A stretch of DNA of 64,000 nucleotides from Cryobacterium arcticum (GTDB lineage Bacteria; Actinomycetota; Actinomycetes; Actinomycetales; Microbacteriaceae): the NCBI RefSeq assembly GCF_003185895.1, contig NZ_QHLY01000008.1, positions 44,202-108,201 on the forward strand, written 5' to 3'. Below, one piece after another: positions 56,079-63,951 of the stretch; positions within the stretch are counted from its first letter, which is position 1, and each line of letters opens with the position of its first letter. The position numbers and the translations under genes were made by a program. Below the pieces are notes generated by a model. That model was not told where the DNA came from, ran no database searches, and was given only the letters and a program-made list of their open reading frames with translations.

Positions 56079-56573
56079 GTGGTGCGGCACAGCGACGAAC
56101 ACTCCGCCTGGATGCGCCTGGCCCTGCAGGAGGCGCACGGTGCGCTGGCCAGTGGTGATGTCCCGGTGGGCGCCGTCGTGCTCGACGCCGACGGAACGGT
56201 GATCGGCCGGGGCCGCAACGAACGCGAGCTGCATCAGGACCCCACCCTGCACGCCGAGGTGGTGGCCATCCGCCAGGCCGCGGCGCATACCGGCGACTGG
56301 CACCTCACCGGCTGCACGCTCGTGGTGACCCTGGAGCCCTGCGTGATGTGCGCCGGGGCGATCGTGGCTGCCCGGGTGCCGGTGGTGGTCTTCGGAGCCT
56401 GGGACGAGAAGGCCGGCGCCGCGGGGTCGCTCTACGACGTGCTGCGCGACCGACGGCTCAACCACCGGGTGGAGGTCATCTCCGGAGTGCTGGAAGCCGA
56501 GTGCGGCCGGCTGCTCAGGGAGTTCTTCGAGGATCCCCGGCGTCGCCCGGCAGGCCCGACAGCCATTCACTGA
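56079..56573 (+). CDS. tadA: tRNA-specific adenosine deaminase
   Basis: A 164-residue zinc deaminase that makes inosine at position 34 of tRNA-Arg(ACG), which is also encoded in this window. LHAEVVAI supplies the zinc His and catalytic Glu, and EPCVMCAGAIVAARV the two zinc Cys. GTG 56079 has AGGAA 8 nt upstream; GTG 56082 is a near alternative. The end overlaps the convergent amidotransferase gene by 59 bp. Confidence 0.93.
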   Translation: MVRHSDEHSAWMRLALQEAHGALASGDVPVGAVVLDADGTVIGRGRNERELHQDPTLHAEVVAIRQAAAHTGDWHLTGCTLVVTLEPCVMCAGAIVAARVPVVVFGAWDEKAGAAGSLYDVLRDRRLNHRVEVISGVLEAECGRLLREFFEDPRRRPAGPTAIH

Positions 56574-57246
56574 ACAGCGCCCTGGACGCCACCTGCATGG
56601 CGGCGGAGTGTTCGGCCCGGTCGCGGCGCAGGGCATCCGGGTCCAGACCCTCTGCGAGCACCTCATCGGTGGAGGAGGCCAGCCAGGTCTCGTGCATCTC
56701 CGCGGTCAGCTCCAGGTGGAACTGCACCGCGAGAGCCCAGTCGCCGATGGCGAACGCCTCGTTGCCGTAGGCCTCCGACCCGGCCAGTCGGGTTGTGCCC
56801 GCCGGCAGGTCGAACGTGTCACTGTGCCACTGCATCATCGGGATACCGCGCACGTGACGCAGCGGTGAGTCCTGCCCGGCTTCGGTGGGTTCCACCCCTC
56901 GGTAGCCGATCTCATTGGTGGGGCCGCGATACACCGGAGAGCCCAGGGCGCTGGCCATCAGCTGCGCGCCCAGGCAGACGCCGAACACCGGGCGCTCGGC
57001 CGCGAGCCGATCGCTGATCAGGCCGACCTCCTCGGCGAGCACGGGGAAGTGCTCGGTCTCGTAGGCACCCATGTCGCCGCCGAGCACGACCAGTAGGTCG
57101 GCTGCCGCCGGGTCGATGCCCTGCACGCCGTCGGCGCCGAGGGTGTCGACATAGCTCACCGTGTAGCCGTGCTCGACCAGCACCTGCTCGAGGTTGCCGA
57201 GGTGGATCTCGTCGGCGTGCCGGAGCACGAGGGCGACGCGGGTCAT
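56515..57246 (-). CDS. Class I glutamine amidotransferase (GMP synthase-like domain)
   Basis: A 243-residue stand-alone GATase1. The nucleophile Cys is in VFGVCLGAQLMA, and the His/Glu pair in VQFHLEL. LVVLGGDMGAYE is the oxyanion region. Such free-standing proteins hydrolyse gamma-glutamyl compounds or serve an unknown synthase. ATG 57246 starts the first beta strand (MTRVALVLRHADEIH). The CDF gene ends 10 bp upstream, so both are probably one transcript. Confidence 0.88.
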   Translation of the reverse strand: MTRVALVLRHADEIHLGNLEQVLVEHGYTVSYVDTLGADGVQGIDPAAADLLVVLGGDMGAYETEHFPVLAEEVGLISDRLAAERPVFGVCLGAQLMASALGSPVYRGPTNEIGYRGVEPTEAGQDSPLRHVRGIPMMQWHSDTFDLPAGTTRLAGSEAYGNEAFAIGDWALAVQFHLELTAEMHETWLASSTDEVLAEGLDPDALRRDRAEHSAAMQVASRALFSEWLSGLPGDAGDPRRTP

Positions 57247-57256
57247 GCGGTCACGC

Positions 57257-58219
57257 TCACTCTCGTCCCTTGATGAAGATCGCATCCGTGGGCGGGTTGG
57301 CGCTGGCCGGGTCGATGTACACGTCGGGTTCCAGGTAGATCACCCGGGCGCTGGGCACGGCTTCGCGCACGCGGGCTTCGATGGCGTCGATTCCGGCGGC
57401 CACGTCGGCGAACCGCTGGCCGGAGTCGAAGGACAACTTGGCGGCGACGAGCAGTTCGTCCGGGCCGAGGTAGAGGGTCTTGAGGTGGATCAGGTTGCGG
57501 GTTTCCGGCCCGGCCAGGATCGCTGCCTTGATGGCGTCGACATCCTTGACATTGGCGCCCTCGCCCACCAGCAGGCTCTTCGTCTCGATGCCCAGCACGA
57601 TGGCGACCAACACCAGCAGCACGCCGATCGCGAGGGTGCCGATGGCGTCCCAGGTGGCGTCTCCGGTAATCACCGTGAGGCCGACGCCGAACAGGGCCAA
57701 TACCAGTCCGGTCAGGGCGGCGACGTCTTCGAGCAGCACCACGGGAAGCTCCGGGGCCTTGGCGTGCCGGATGAACTTCACCCAACTTTCGCCGTTGCGG
57801 GTGTGGTTCGATTCCTTCACCGCGGTGCGCAGCGAGAAGGACTCCAGCCCGATGGCGATGACGAGCACCAGAATCGGCAGCCAGGCGTTTTCGAGTTCGT
57901 GCGGGTGCTGCAGCTTCTCGATGCCCTCATAGATCGAGAACACCCCGCCGACCGAGAACAGGATGATCGACACCACGAAGGCGTACACGTAGCGTTCCCG
58001 GCCGTAGCCGAACGGATGGTCGGTGTCGGCGGCCTTCTTCGACTTGCGTCCGCCGATCAGCAGCAGCACCTGGTTGCCGGAGTCGGCGAGGGAGTGCACC
58101 CCCTCGGCGAGCATCGACGACGACCCGGAAACGAACCAGGCGATGAACTTGGTGATCGCGATACCGAGGTTGGCGAGCAGCGCCGCCACAATCGCCTTGT
58201 TTCCGCCAGATGCACTCAT
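57257..58219 (-). CDS. Cation diffusion facilitator (CDF) transporter
   Basis: A 320-residue transporter with about six helices (residues 1-205) and a cytoplasmic C-terminal domain. The helix-2 metal site EGVHSLADSGNQ keeps the HxxxD pair, while the helix-5 site reads LLEDVAALTGL, the variant of ZnT9-like members, so the transported ion is uncertain (Zn, Co or Ni are possible). DHPFGYGRERYVY is the loop signature. Confidence 0.9.
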   Translation of the reverse strand: MSASGGNKAIVAALLANLGIAITKFIAWFVSGSSSMLAEGVHSLADSGNQVLLLIGGRKSKKAADTDHPFGYGRERYVYAFVVSIILFSVGGVFSIYEGIEKLQHPHELENAWLPILVLVIAIGLESFSLRTAVKESNHTRNGESWVKFIRHAKAPELPVVLLEDVAALTGLVLALFGVGLTVITGDATWDAIGTLAIGVLLVLVAIVLGIETKSLLVGEGANVKDVDAIKAAILAGPETRNLIHLKTLYLGPDELLVAAKLSFDSGQRFADVAAGIDAIEARVREAVPSARVIYLEPDVYIDPASANPPTDAIFIKGRE

Positions 58220-58300
58220 GCGACCAATCCTAGGACGGTCTGCCTTCCCGGCAGGCCAGGATTTTCCGGGAGCGGACGGGGCGAAAACTACACTGGGAGC

Positions 58301-59149
58301 ATGACTTCGACCGCGCCCGTCACCCTGCCCACAATCGCCTTCCTCGGCGCCGGATCGATGGCCAGGGCCGTTCTGGCCGGGCTGCTGAAGCCGGGTGTGA
58401 CCGTGGACGGCGGCATCCGCGCCACCAACCGCTCGGTGGCCAAGGCCGCCGAACTGGCCGACACCGACGGCGTCACCGCGTGGGCCACCGAAACCGAACC
58501 GAACGCCAACCGGCTGGCCGTCACCGGAGCCGCCGTGGTGATCGTCGCCGTGAAGCCCGCCATGGTGCCCGACCTGCTGCGCGAGATCGCCGACAGCCTC
58601 GCTCCCGGCACCCTGGTGCTGAGCGTGGCCGCCGGAGTGACCGTGGCCACCTTCGAATCGCTGCTGCCCGAGAACGTGGCCGTGATCCGGTCGATGCCGA
58701 ACACGCCGGCCGTGGTGGGCATGGCCGTCACCGGGCTGAGCGCAGGCACCCGGTCGACCGACGCTCAGATGCAGCTCGCCACCGCACTGTTCGAGACCGT
58801 CGGAGAGGTGCTGGTGGTGCCGGAGGCCAAGCTCGACGCGCTGAGCACGATCTCGGGGTCCGGTCCGGCCTACGTGTTCTACCTGATCGAGCAGCTCACC
58901 CTGACCGCCATTGACAAGGGGTTCACCCCCGCAGAGGCGGCCACCATGGTCAACGGCACGTTCCTCGGCGCGAGCGCCCTGCTCGCGGTCTCCGACCTCA
59001 CCCCGAGTGAGCTGCGCCGACAGGTGACCAGCCCGAAGGGCACCACCGAGCGGGCGGTGCAGCAGCTGGAGACCGGCGACCTCAAGGGCCTGTTCGACCG
59101 GGCGACGGATGCCGCGCTCGCCCGGGCGCGTGAACTCGCCGCGTCCTAA
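58301..59149 (+). CDS. proC: Pyrroline-5-carboxylate reductase
   Basis: A 282-residue NADPH enzyme for the last step of proline synthesis. FLGAGSMARAVLAGLL is the cofactor loop, VKPAMV and RSMPNTPAVVG are mid-domain signatures, and the family pattern SGSGPAYVF and TSPKGTTERAV are both intact. ATG 58301 lies 6 nt after TACACT (58289-58294). Longer in-frame extensions run antisense through the CDF gene and are rejected. Confidence 0.95.
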   Translation: MTSTAPVTLPTIAFLGAGSMARAVLAGLLKPGVTVDGGIRATNRSVAKAAELADTDGVTAWATETEPNANRLAVTGAAVVIVAVKPAMVPDLLREIADSLAPGTLVLSVAAGVTVATFESLLPENVAVIRSMPNTPAVVGMAVTGLSAGTRSTDAQMQLATALFETVGEVLVVPEAKLDALSTISGSGPAYVFYLIEQLTLTAIDKGFTPAEAATMVNGTFLGASALLAVSDLTPSELRRQVTSPKGTTERAVQQLETGDLKGLFDRATDAALARARELAAS

Positions 59150-59165
59150 CCTGCGCCGCCGCCAT

Positions 59166-59195
59166 CGCTGGTCGAGCTTGTCGAGACCCCGTGAC
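59166..59195 (-). repeat. 30-bp dispersed repeat, copy 2 (inverted)
   Basis: Perfect reverse complement of the 30 bp at 54051-54080. It lies between the convergent proC and ktrA genes, 17 bp after the proC stop and 30 bp before the ktrA stop. Confidence 0.85.
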
Positions 59196-59224
59196 GTGCT
59201 CGCGCAACGTGCCCGGCGTGCCCG

Positions 59225-59896
59225 TCAGGAACCGAGAGCAGCGAACCGTTCGATGTCACCCTCGGTGCCGGCCACGATGATCAGGTCGTGGTCGGAGACG
59301 ACGGTCTCCGCCGTGGCGTAGGAGAACGGCCGGCCCGGGCTCTTCACGCCCACCACGGTCACGTGGTGCTTGGTGCGCACCCCGGATTCGGTAAGGTTCA
59401 GCCCGCGGATCGGCTTGGGCGGGTACATCTTGACCAGGGCGAAGTCGTCGTCGAACTCGATGAAGTCCAGCATCCGCCCGGAAACGAGGTGGGCGACACG
59501 CTCACCGGAATCGGCCTCCGGATAGATGACGTGGTTCGCGCCGATGCGCTCGAGGATCTTGCCGTGGGTCTGCGAAATGGCCTTGGCCCAGATCTGCGGA
59601 ATCTTGAGGTCGACGAGGTTCGCGACGATCAGCACGCTCGCCTCGACCGAGGATCCGACGGCGCAGACGGCGACCGAGAAGTCCTGGGCACCGATTTGGC
59701 GCAGCGCGTCGATGGACTTGGCGTCGGCCTGCACGGCATGGGTGATGCGCTCGGACCACTTCTGCACCAGGGCTTCGCTGCTGTCGACCGCGAGCACTTC
59801 GCGGCCCAGTCGGTCCAGCTTGCCGGCGGTCGCCGCGCCGAAGCGGCCCAGGCCGATGATGAGCACGGGAGCGTCGTGCTTGATCCGGTCAACCAA
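59225..59896 (-). CDS. Potassium uptake regulatory subunit, TrkA/KtrA type
   Basis: A 223-residue RCK protein that gates the adjacent channel. The RCK-N domain starts PVLIIGLGRFGAATAGKL (Gly-rich nucleotide loop), and AVDSSEALVQKW supplies the acidic ribose ligand. The C-terminal RCK-C half spans about residues 130-215. It overlaps the channel gene by 8 bp and is translated after it. Confidence 0.92.
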   Translation of the reverse strand: MVDRIKHDAPVLIIGLGRFGAATAGKLDRLGREVLAVDSSEALVQKWSERITHAVQADAKSIDALRQIGAQDFSVAVCAVGSSVEASVLIVANLVDLKIPQIWAKAISQTHGKILERIGANHVIYPEADSGERVAHLVSGRMLDFIEFDDDFALVKMYPPKPIRGLNLTESGVRTKHHVTVVGVKSPGRPFSYATAETVVSDHDLIIVAGTEGDIERFAALGS

Positions 59897-61331
59897 CGAT
59901 GGGCCTTTCTTCGGGGCGTTTGAACAACTGTCTGCTCTGGCTCGCTGCCAGCGCCGCCGCGAGAGTCACTGTACCAACCCGGCCCATGAACATGGTTGCC
60001 GCCAGAACGTACACGCCCTCCGGTGGCAGCTCGGCCGTCAACCCGGTGGAGAGCCCCACCGTGGCGAACGCCGAGATCACGTCGAACAGCACCAGATCCA
60101 GGGATGCCTTGGAGATGTGCAGGATGAGGATGCTCGAGACGGCGACCGTGGTGGCACCCCAGAGCACCACGCTGACGGCCAGGCGCAGGATGTCGCTGGG
60201 GATGCGCCGGCCGAACGCCTCCATCTGCTCCTTGCCCTGGGCTTCGGCGAACGCGGCCAGGAACAGCACGGCCAGGGTGGTGACCTTGATACCGCCGGCG
60301 GTGGAGGCCGAGCCGCCACCGATGAACATCAGCATGTCGCTGAGCAGCAGGCTGGAGCCGTGCAGGTCGGCGATGTCGATGGTGGCGAAACCACCCGACC
60401 TGGTCATCACCGACATGAAGAGGGACTGGAAGATCGTGTCGCCGGCGTTCAACGATCCGAAGGTCTTCGGGTTGTCGAACTCCAGAATGATGTAGAAGAT
60501 CATGCCCACGATCATCAGCAGCGTGGTCGTCCACAGGGTGAGCTTCACGTGCACGGACCAGCGCCGGGGCGTGCGCCAGCTGCGGGCGAACGTCATCAGC
60601 ACCGGGAAGCCGAGGCTGCCCAGGAAGACGCCCACCATGAGGGCGCCGAGGAACCAGTAGTCGTTGGCGAACTGATCGATGCCGGCGGCGTTCGGGCTGA
60701 ACCCGGTGTTGGTGAACGCCATCGCGGCGTAGTAGATGCTCTGCCAGAGCGCTTCGCCGGTGGGCACGCCGTCGATCAGCATCCGTGGGAACAACAGCGC
60801 GGTGACGGCCGCTTCGATGGCCAGGGTGCTGATCGCGACCGTGAGCAGCAGGCTGCCGACCTCGCCCAGGCGCACGGCCTGACCTTCGTTGACCGGGCCC
60901 ATGTGGATGCGGGACGGGTTGGAGTCGCTGGCCGCCATGAGCTTGGCGCGCAGCCCCAGACGGCGGGAGATGACCAGGCCCATCAGGGAGGCCAGGGTCA
61001 GCACACCGACACCGCCGATATTCACGCCGATGACCACGAGCACGTTCCCGAACGGGGACCAGTGCGTGGCCATGTCGACGGTGCTGAGGCCGGTGACGCA
61101 GATCACCGACACCGCGGTGAAAACCGCGTCGTGCAGCGGGGTCTCGGTGTCGCCGGCCGACGCGATCGGCAGCGAGAACAAGAGGGTGAAGAGCAGGATC
61201 AAGGCGGTGAACACGAGCAAGGCGAACCTGGACGGTGACTTGCGCACCAGACCGTCCACGGAGTCACGGATCCGGCCATACCAAGTGTCCGAATGGTGCG
61301 TGAATCGCACGTTGGGGGCCTGCGTTTTCAC
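59889..61331 (-). CDS. Potassium channel subunit, TrkH/KtrB type
   Basis: A 480-residue membrane protein made of four pore repeats. The filters are visible as CVTGLSTVD, NTGFSPNA, TRSGGFATID and TVGLSTGL. With the RCK subunit downstream it forms a sodium-dependent KtrAB-like uptake system. The start is a GTG. A palindrome at 61361-61373 lies just upstream, at the predicted transcription start. Confidence 0.93.
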   Translation of the reverse strand: MKTQAPNVRFTHHSDTWYGRIRDSVDGLVRKSPSRFALLVFTALILLFTLLFSLPIASAGDTETPLHDAVFTAVSVICVTGLSTVDMATHWSPFGNVLVVIGVNIGGVGVLTLASLMGLVISRRLGLRAKLMAASDSNPSRIHMGPVNEGQAVRLGEVGSLLLTVAISTLAIEAAVTALLFPRMLIDGVPTGEALWQSIYYAAMAFTNTGFSPNAAGIDQFANDYWFLGALMVGVFLGSLGFPVLMTFARSWRTPRRWSVHVKLTLWTTTLLMIVGMIFYIILEFDNPKTFGSLNAGDTIFQSLFMSVMTRSGGFATIDIADLHGSSLLLSDMLMFIGGGSASTAGGIKVTTLAVLFLAAFAEAQGKEQMEAFGRRIPSDILRLAVSVVLWGATTVAVSSILILHISKASLDLVLFDVISAFATVGLSTGLTAELPPEGVYVLAATMFMGRVGTVTLAAALAASQSRQLFKRPEERPIVG

Positions 61332-61360
61332 TCGATTCCCCGCGCCTCGCCTGTGGTCAC

Positions 61361-61373
61361 TGACAAGTTGTCA
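61361..61373. promoter_or_regulatory. Palindrome between ktrB-like and ArsR genes
   Basis: TGACAA-G-TTGTCA is a perfect 13-bp palindrome. On the minus strand TACTAT (61378-61373) could be the -10 of the potassium operon, which would place the palindrome at its transcription start; on the plus strand it lies near the -35 of the ArsR gene. Confidence 0.5.
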
Positions 61374-61407
61374 TAGTACCCGCACCGGGAATGACTAGCC
61401 TTGGGGC

Positions 61408-61866
61408 ATGGCAGACATCTTTGGCGTGGTGGCGGACTCGACCCGACGCGATATCTTACGCATTCTCCTGGAGCGCTACAACCAGTCCAGCGCCGCGCGG
61501 GGAGAGCTGAGCGTCTCCGACATCGTCAGCTCCCTCGGGCTGAGCCAGCCCACGGTGTCCAAGCACCTCAAGGTGCTGCGGGAGGCCGGGCTGGTGGGTG
61601 TGCGCGAAGAAGGCCAGCACCGGTACTACCACCTCGACTACGCACCGCTCGAGGAAATCGAGGACTGGTTGATCCCGTTCCTCAGCATCGACGTCGACAC
61701 GACGCTGGCGGGTGCCGGCGACGAGACCGAGGTCCTCAAGGACGAGCAGCGGGCCTTCGCCGCTGCGATCGGTAAGGCTTTCGCCGACACATCGTTCCAG
61801 GTGTCGAACGTGGTCAAGGACTCCGGCGTGAAGAAGAGCGTCAAGAAGTGGCGCAAGAACGACTAG
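61408..61866 (+). CDS. ArsR family winged-helix regulator
   Basis: A 152-residue regulator. The HTH is near residues 35-70 (DIVSSLGLSQPTVSKHLKVL) and the wing near EEGQHRYYHLD. No metal-binding Cys cluster is seen, so it is probably not a metal sensor. The C-terminal tail is Lys-rich. TAGCCT lies 6 nt before the ATG. It is divergent from the Ktr operon. Confidence 0.87.
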   Translation: MADIFGVVADSTRRDILRILLERYNQSSAARGELSVSDIVSSLGLSQPTVSKHLKVLREAGLVGVREEGQHRYYHLDYAPLEEIEDWLIPFLSIDVDTTLAGAGDETEVLKDEQRAFAAAIGKAFADTSFQVSNVVKDSGVKKSVKKWRKND

Positions 61867-61931
61867 CGGGCATCGGGCGTTCGCTCTAGAGTTGCGGCAC
61901 ACTCACCGGCCGAGCCTTGAGGGAGCCGCCC

Positions 61932-62141
61932 ATGTCCAGCGAACTCCCGGTCGCGCGTTTTGACGACTTGCGGTTTCTGACCGTTGCCGAAGTGGCCGAC
62001 CTCATGCGCGTCTCCCGCATGACGGTCTACCGGCTCGTGCACGCCGGTGAACTGCCCGCCGTGCGGTTCGGACGCTCGTTCCGGGTGCCCGAAGAAGCGG
62101 TCCTCAGGGCCATCGAGCCCCCAGTTCCGGGCAGTGCGTAG
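61932..62141 (+). CDS. Small MerR/excisionase-type HTH protein (BldC-like)
   Basis: A 69-residue DNA-binding protein. Nearly its whole length is one MerR-like HTH (LTVAEVADLMRVSRMTVYRL, then VHAGELPAVRFGRSFRVPE), the pattern of actinobacterial BldC, which assembles along direct repeats. GGGAG precedes the ATG. There is no integrase nearby, so an excisionase role is unlikely. Confidence 0.85.
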   Translation: MSSELPVARFDDLRFLTVAEVADLMRVSRMTVYRLVHAGELPAVRFGRSFRVPEEAVLRAIEPPVPGSA

Positions 62142-62225
62142 GACAGGACTTTCTTTATCCGTTAGAATGGGGTTTTCGTGTCGGTCGCGAATCCCGCGGC
62201 TTAACCAAAACTTTGTGAGGTCCGT

Positions 62226-62324
62226 GTGGGTTCTGTAATCAAGAAGCGACGCAAGCGTATGGCGAAGAAGAAGCACCGCAAGCTGCTTCGCAAGACTCGC
62301 CACCAGCGTCGTAATAAGAAGTAG
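62226..62324 (+). CDS. Small ribosomal protein bS22
   Basis: A 32-residue very basic peptide beginning MGSVIKKRRKRMAKKKHRK with a GTG start and ending HQRRNKK. It matches the AURKAIP1/COX24-domain protein recognised as bS22 in actinobacterial 30S subunits. GAGG lies 5 nt before the GTG, and a strong intrinsic terminator follows at once, so it is a monocistronic gene. Its Lys/Arg codon use fits high expression. Confidence 0.9.
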   Translation: MGSVIKKRRKRMAKKKHRKLLRKTRHQRRNKK

Positions 62325-62343
62325 ACGGTCCAGACCGTTTTTT
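62325..62343 (+). terminator. Terminator directly after bS22
   Basis: ACGGT-CCAG-ACCGT followed by a run of six T (62338-62343), starting at the base after the bS22 stop. Confidence 0.85.
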
Positions 62344-62349
62344 GAGCTG

Positions 62350-62379
62350 AGCGCTAGGTCTTGCGACCTAGCGCTTTTT
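62350..62379. terminator. Second, bidirectional terminator before the HAD gene
   Basis: A perfect 11-bp stem (62350-62360 with 62365-62375), 4-nt loop TTGC and a T-run to 62379. The HAD stop codon (62368-62370) lies inside its arm. Confidence 0.8.
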
Positions 62380-63087
62380 GCTTGCGCCGGCAGCCTTGAG
62401 CTGTGCCACCTTCATGCGCATGATGGGCCAGCCGCGCGCCAATGCATAGCGGCGCAGGGTTGCATCCGGATTCACCGCGACAGCATGCCCGACCAGTTCG
62501 AGCAGCGGAATGTCGTTGTGCGAATCGGAGTAGGCCCAGCACTCGGCCAGGTCGATGCCGCGCGCCTCGGCGAGGCCGCGGGCCACATCGGCCTTGCGGT
62601 CGCCGTGGCAGATCCCGTCGACCAGCTGACCCGTGAAGATGCCGTCGACGGTGTCGAGTACGGTTCCGAGAGCACCGGTGAGGTCCAGACGTTCTGCGAT
62701 CACGTCGGCGACCTCCTGGGCCGTCGCCGACACCAGCCAGACCTCGCGCCCCGCCTTCAGATGGGCGCGCGCCACTGCGACGGTTTCCGGCCACAGCCGG
62801 TGCACCAGCCTGCTGTCGAAGATCTCGTGGCTGAGCGAGACGAGTTCGTCGCGGGTGTGCCCGATGATGATCTCCATCGCGCGGGCGCGCAGCCGCGCGA
62901 TGTTGATACCGTTCTCGCCGACCGCGAGGAACTTGGTTTGCTTCCAGCCGAACGACAGGATGTCGGCGAGGGAGATGAACTGCCGCCGCCAGGCGCCGAC
63001 GCCCACGTGGTACAGGCTCGCTCCGCGGAGGAGCGTGTTGTCAACGTCGAAGAACGCTATTGCGCGGGGGCCGGGTTCTTCGGTCAT
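62368..63087 (-). CDS. HAD-IB family hydrolase (SerB-like phosphatase)
   Basis: A 239-residue enzyme. FFDVDNTLL is the nucleophile motif (residue 12 onward), LVSATAQEV motif II, GDRKADV the Lys motif III, and YSDSHNDIPLLELVG motif IV. Such actinobacterial proteins are often annotated as phosphoserine phosphatase-like or lipid phosphate phosphatases; the substrate is unproven. Its stop codon sits within a terminator stem. Confidence 0.88.
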   Translation of the reverse strand: MTEEPGPRAIAFFDVDNTLLRGASLYHVGVGAWRRQFISLADILSFGWKQTKFLAVGENGINIARLRARAMEIIIGHTRDELVSLSHEIFDSRLVHRLWPETVAVARAHLKAGREVWLVSATAQEVADVIAERLDLTGALGTVLDTVDGIFTGQLVDGICHGDRKADVARGLAEARGIDLAECWAYSDSHNDIPLLELVGHAVAVNPDATLRRYALARGWPIMRMKVAQLKAAGASKKR

Positions 63088-63139
63088 TTGGCTCGAGTCT
63101 ACTGGCGGCGCTCCTCTGGCCGCGGCCTAGGCTGGTGTC

Positions 63140-63409
63140 ATGTCCACCGCGCATCTGACCCTGATCGGCAAGCCGGGCTGCCACCTCTGTGACGACGCCA
63201 GGGCGGTGGTGACGACGGTGCTGAACGATCTCGCCGCCGAGTCCGGTGCGCCCGTGCTCGTGCTGGAGGAGAAATCGATCCTCGACGACCCTGAGCTACA
63301 CGATCTCTATGTCGAAGACATCCCGGTTTTGCTCATCAACGGTCTGGTGCACAACTATTGGCGCATCGATCCCGTGCGCCTGCACACCGCACTCCTGGAG
63401 GTTCGATGA
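63140..63409 (+). CDS. Glutaredoxin-like family protein
   Basis: An 89-residue thioredoxin-fold protein with the redox motif GCHLC (residues 14-18) and the cis-Pro segment VEDIPVLLINGLV, matching the DUF836/glutaredoxin-2-like group. TAGGCT lies 6 nt before the ATG, so leaderless. It overlaps the next gene by 4 bp (ATGA). Confidence 0.88.
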   Translation: MSTAHLTLIGKPGCHLCDDARAVVTTVLNDLAAESGAPVLVLEEKSILDDPELHDLYVEDIPVLLINGLVHNYWRIDPVRLHTALLEVR

Positions 63410-63705
63410 CCATTCTGCACATTGTCTCGTGGAAGCTCGCGGCGACGGACCCCGCCGAGAAGGCCGCGCACGCCGCCGAGATCGCGGCTCGTCTCGGTGC
63501 CCTCGTCGGCGTGATCGATGACATCCAGACCCTGCGGGTCGGCCCCGACGTGGTCGGCGGCGCCAATTGGGACATCGCCCTCGTCGCCGAGTACGAAGAC
63601 GAGGCGGCCCTCTCCCGCTACCAGGTGCACCCCGCTCACGTGGAGGCGGCCGGCTACGTGAAGTCGGTCGTGGCCGAGCGGATGGCCGTGGACCTCGTCG
63701 TCTAG
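63406..63705 (+). CDS. Dabb (stress-responsive alpha/beta barrel) family protein
   Basis: A 99-residue dimeric alpha/beta-barrel protein. ILHIVSWKL starts the first strand, WDIALVAEYEDEAAL and YQVHPAHVEAAGYVKSVVAER complete the Dabb pattern. No catalytic role is established for most members. Coupled to the glutaredoxin-like gene. Confidence 0.88.
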   Translation: MTILHIVSWKLAATDPAEKAAHAAEIAARLGALVGVIDDIQTLRVGPDVVGGANWDIALVAEYEDEAALSRYQVHPAHVEAAGYVKSVVAERMAVDLVV

Positions 63706-63737
63706 CCCCAATCCCCCCCGTACCCGTCGCATCCATG

Positions 63738-63873
63738 CTCGCGAAAGCGGTCCTGTGGTTGCTTCCCGCGGTTGAGGTGACCGTTTGCCCGCTTTCGCGG
63801 GAGATGCCTCTCGCGAGAGCGGTGGTGTGGTTGCTTCCAGCGGTTGAGGTGACCGCTTGCCCGCTTTGGTGAG
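63738..63873. repeat. 72-bp imperfect tandem repeat with terminal palindromes
   Basis: Two copies (63738-63809, 63810-63873) share the core GTGGTTGCTTCC and GCGGTTGAGGTGACCG. In copy 1 CGCGAAAGCGG (63740-63750) is repeated in inverse order as CCGCTTTCGCG (63789-63799), making an 11-bp stem with a long loop; copy 2 has lost its right arm. Confidence 0.75.
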
Positions 63874-63901
63874 CTAGGGGATGCGTTGCCGCGGGCGCGC
63901 G

Positions 63902-63933
63902 AAAAACGGCCGAGCGTCTGCTCGGCCGTTTTT
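63902..63933. terminator. Bidirectional intrinsic terminator
   Basis: A perfect 14-bp stem (63902-63915 with 63920-63933), 4-nt loop GTCT, with an A-run on the left and a T-run on the right. It serves the Dabb operon and the convergent gene at the right edge. Confidence 0.9.
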
Positions 63934-63951
63934 CGTGTGTGTTGCTGGGTG

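Noticed and set aside
61932..62141. Phage excisionase
   Set aside because: The protein fits the BldC-like group better, and there is no integrase or attachment site nearby.
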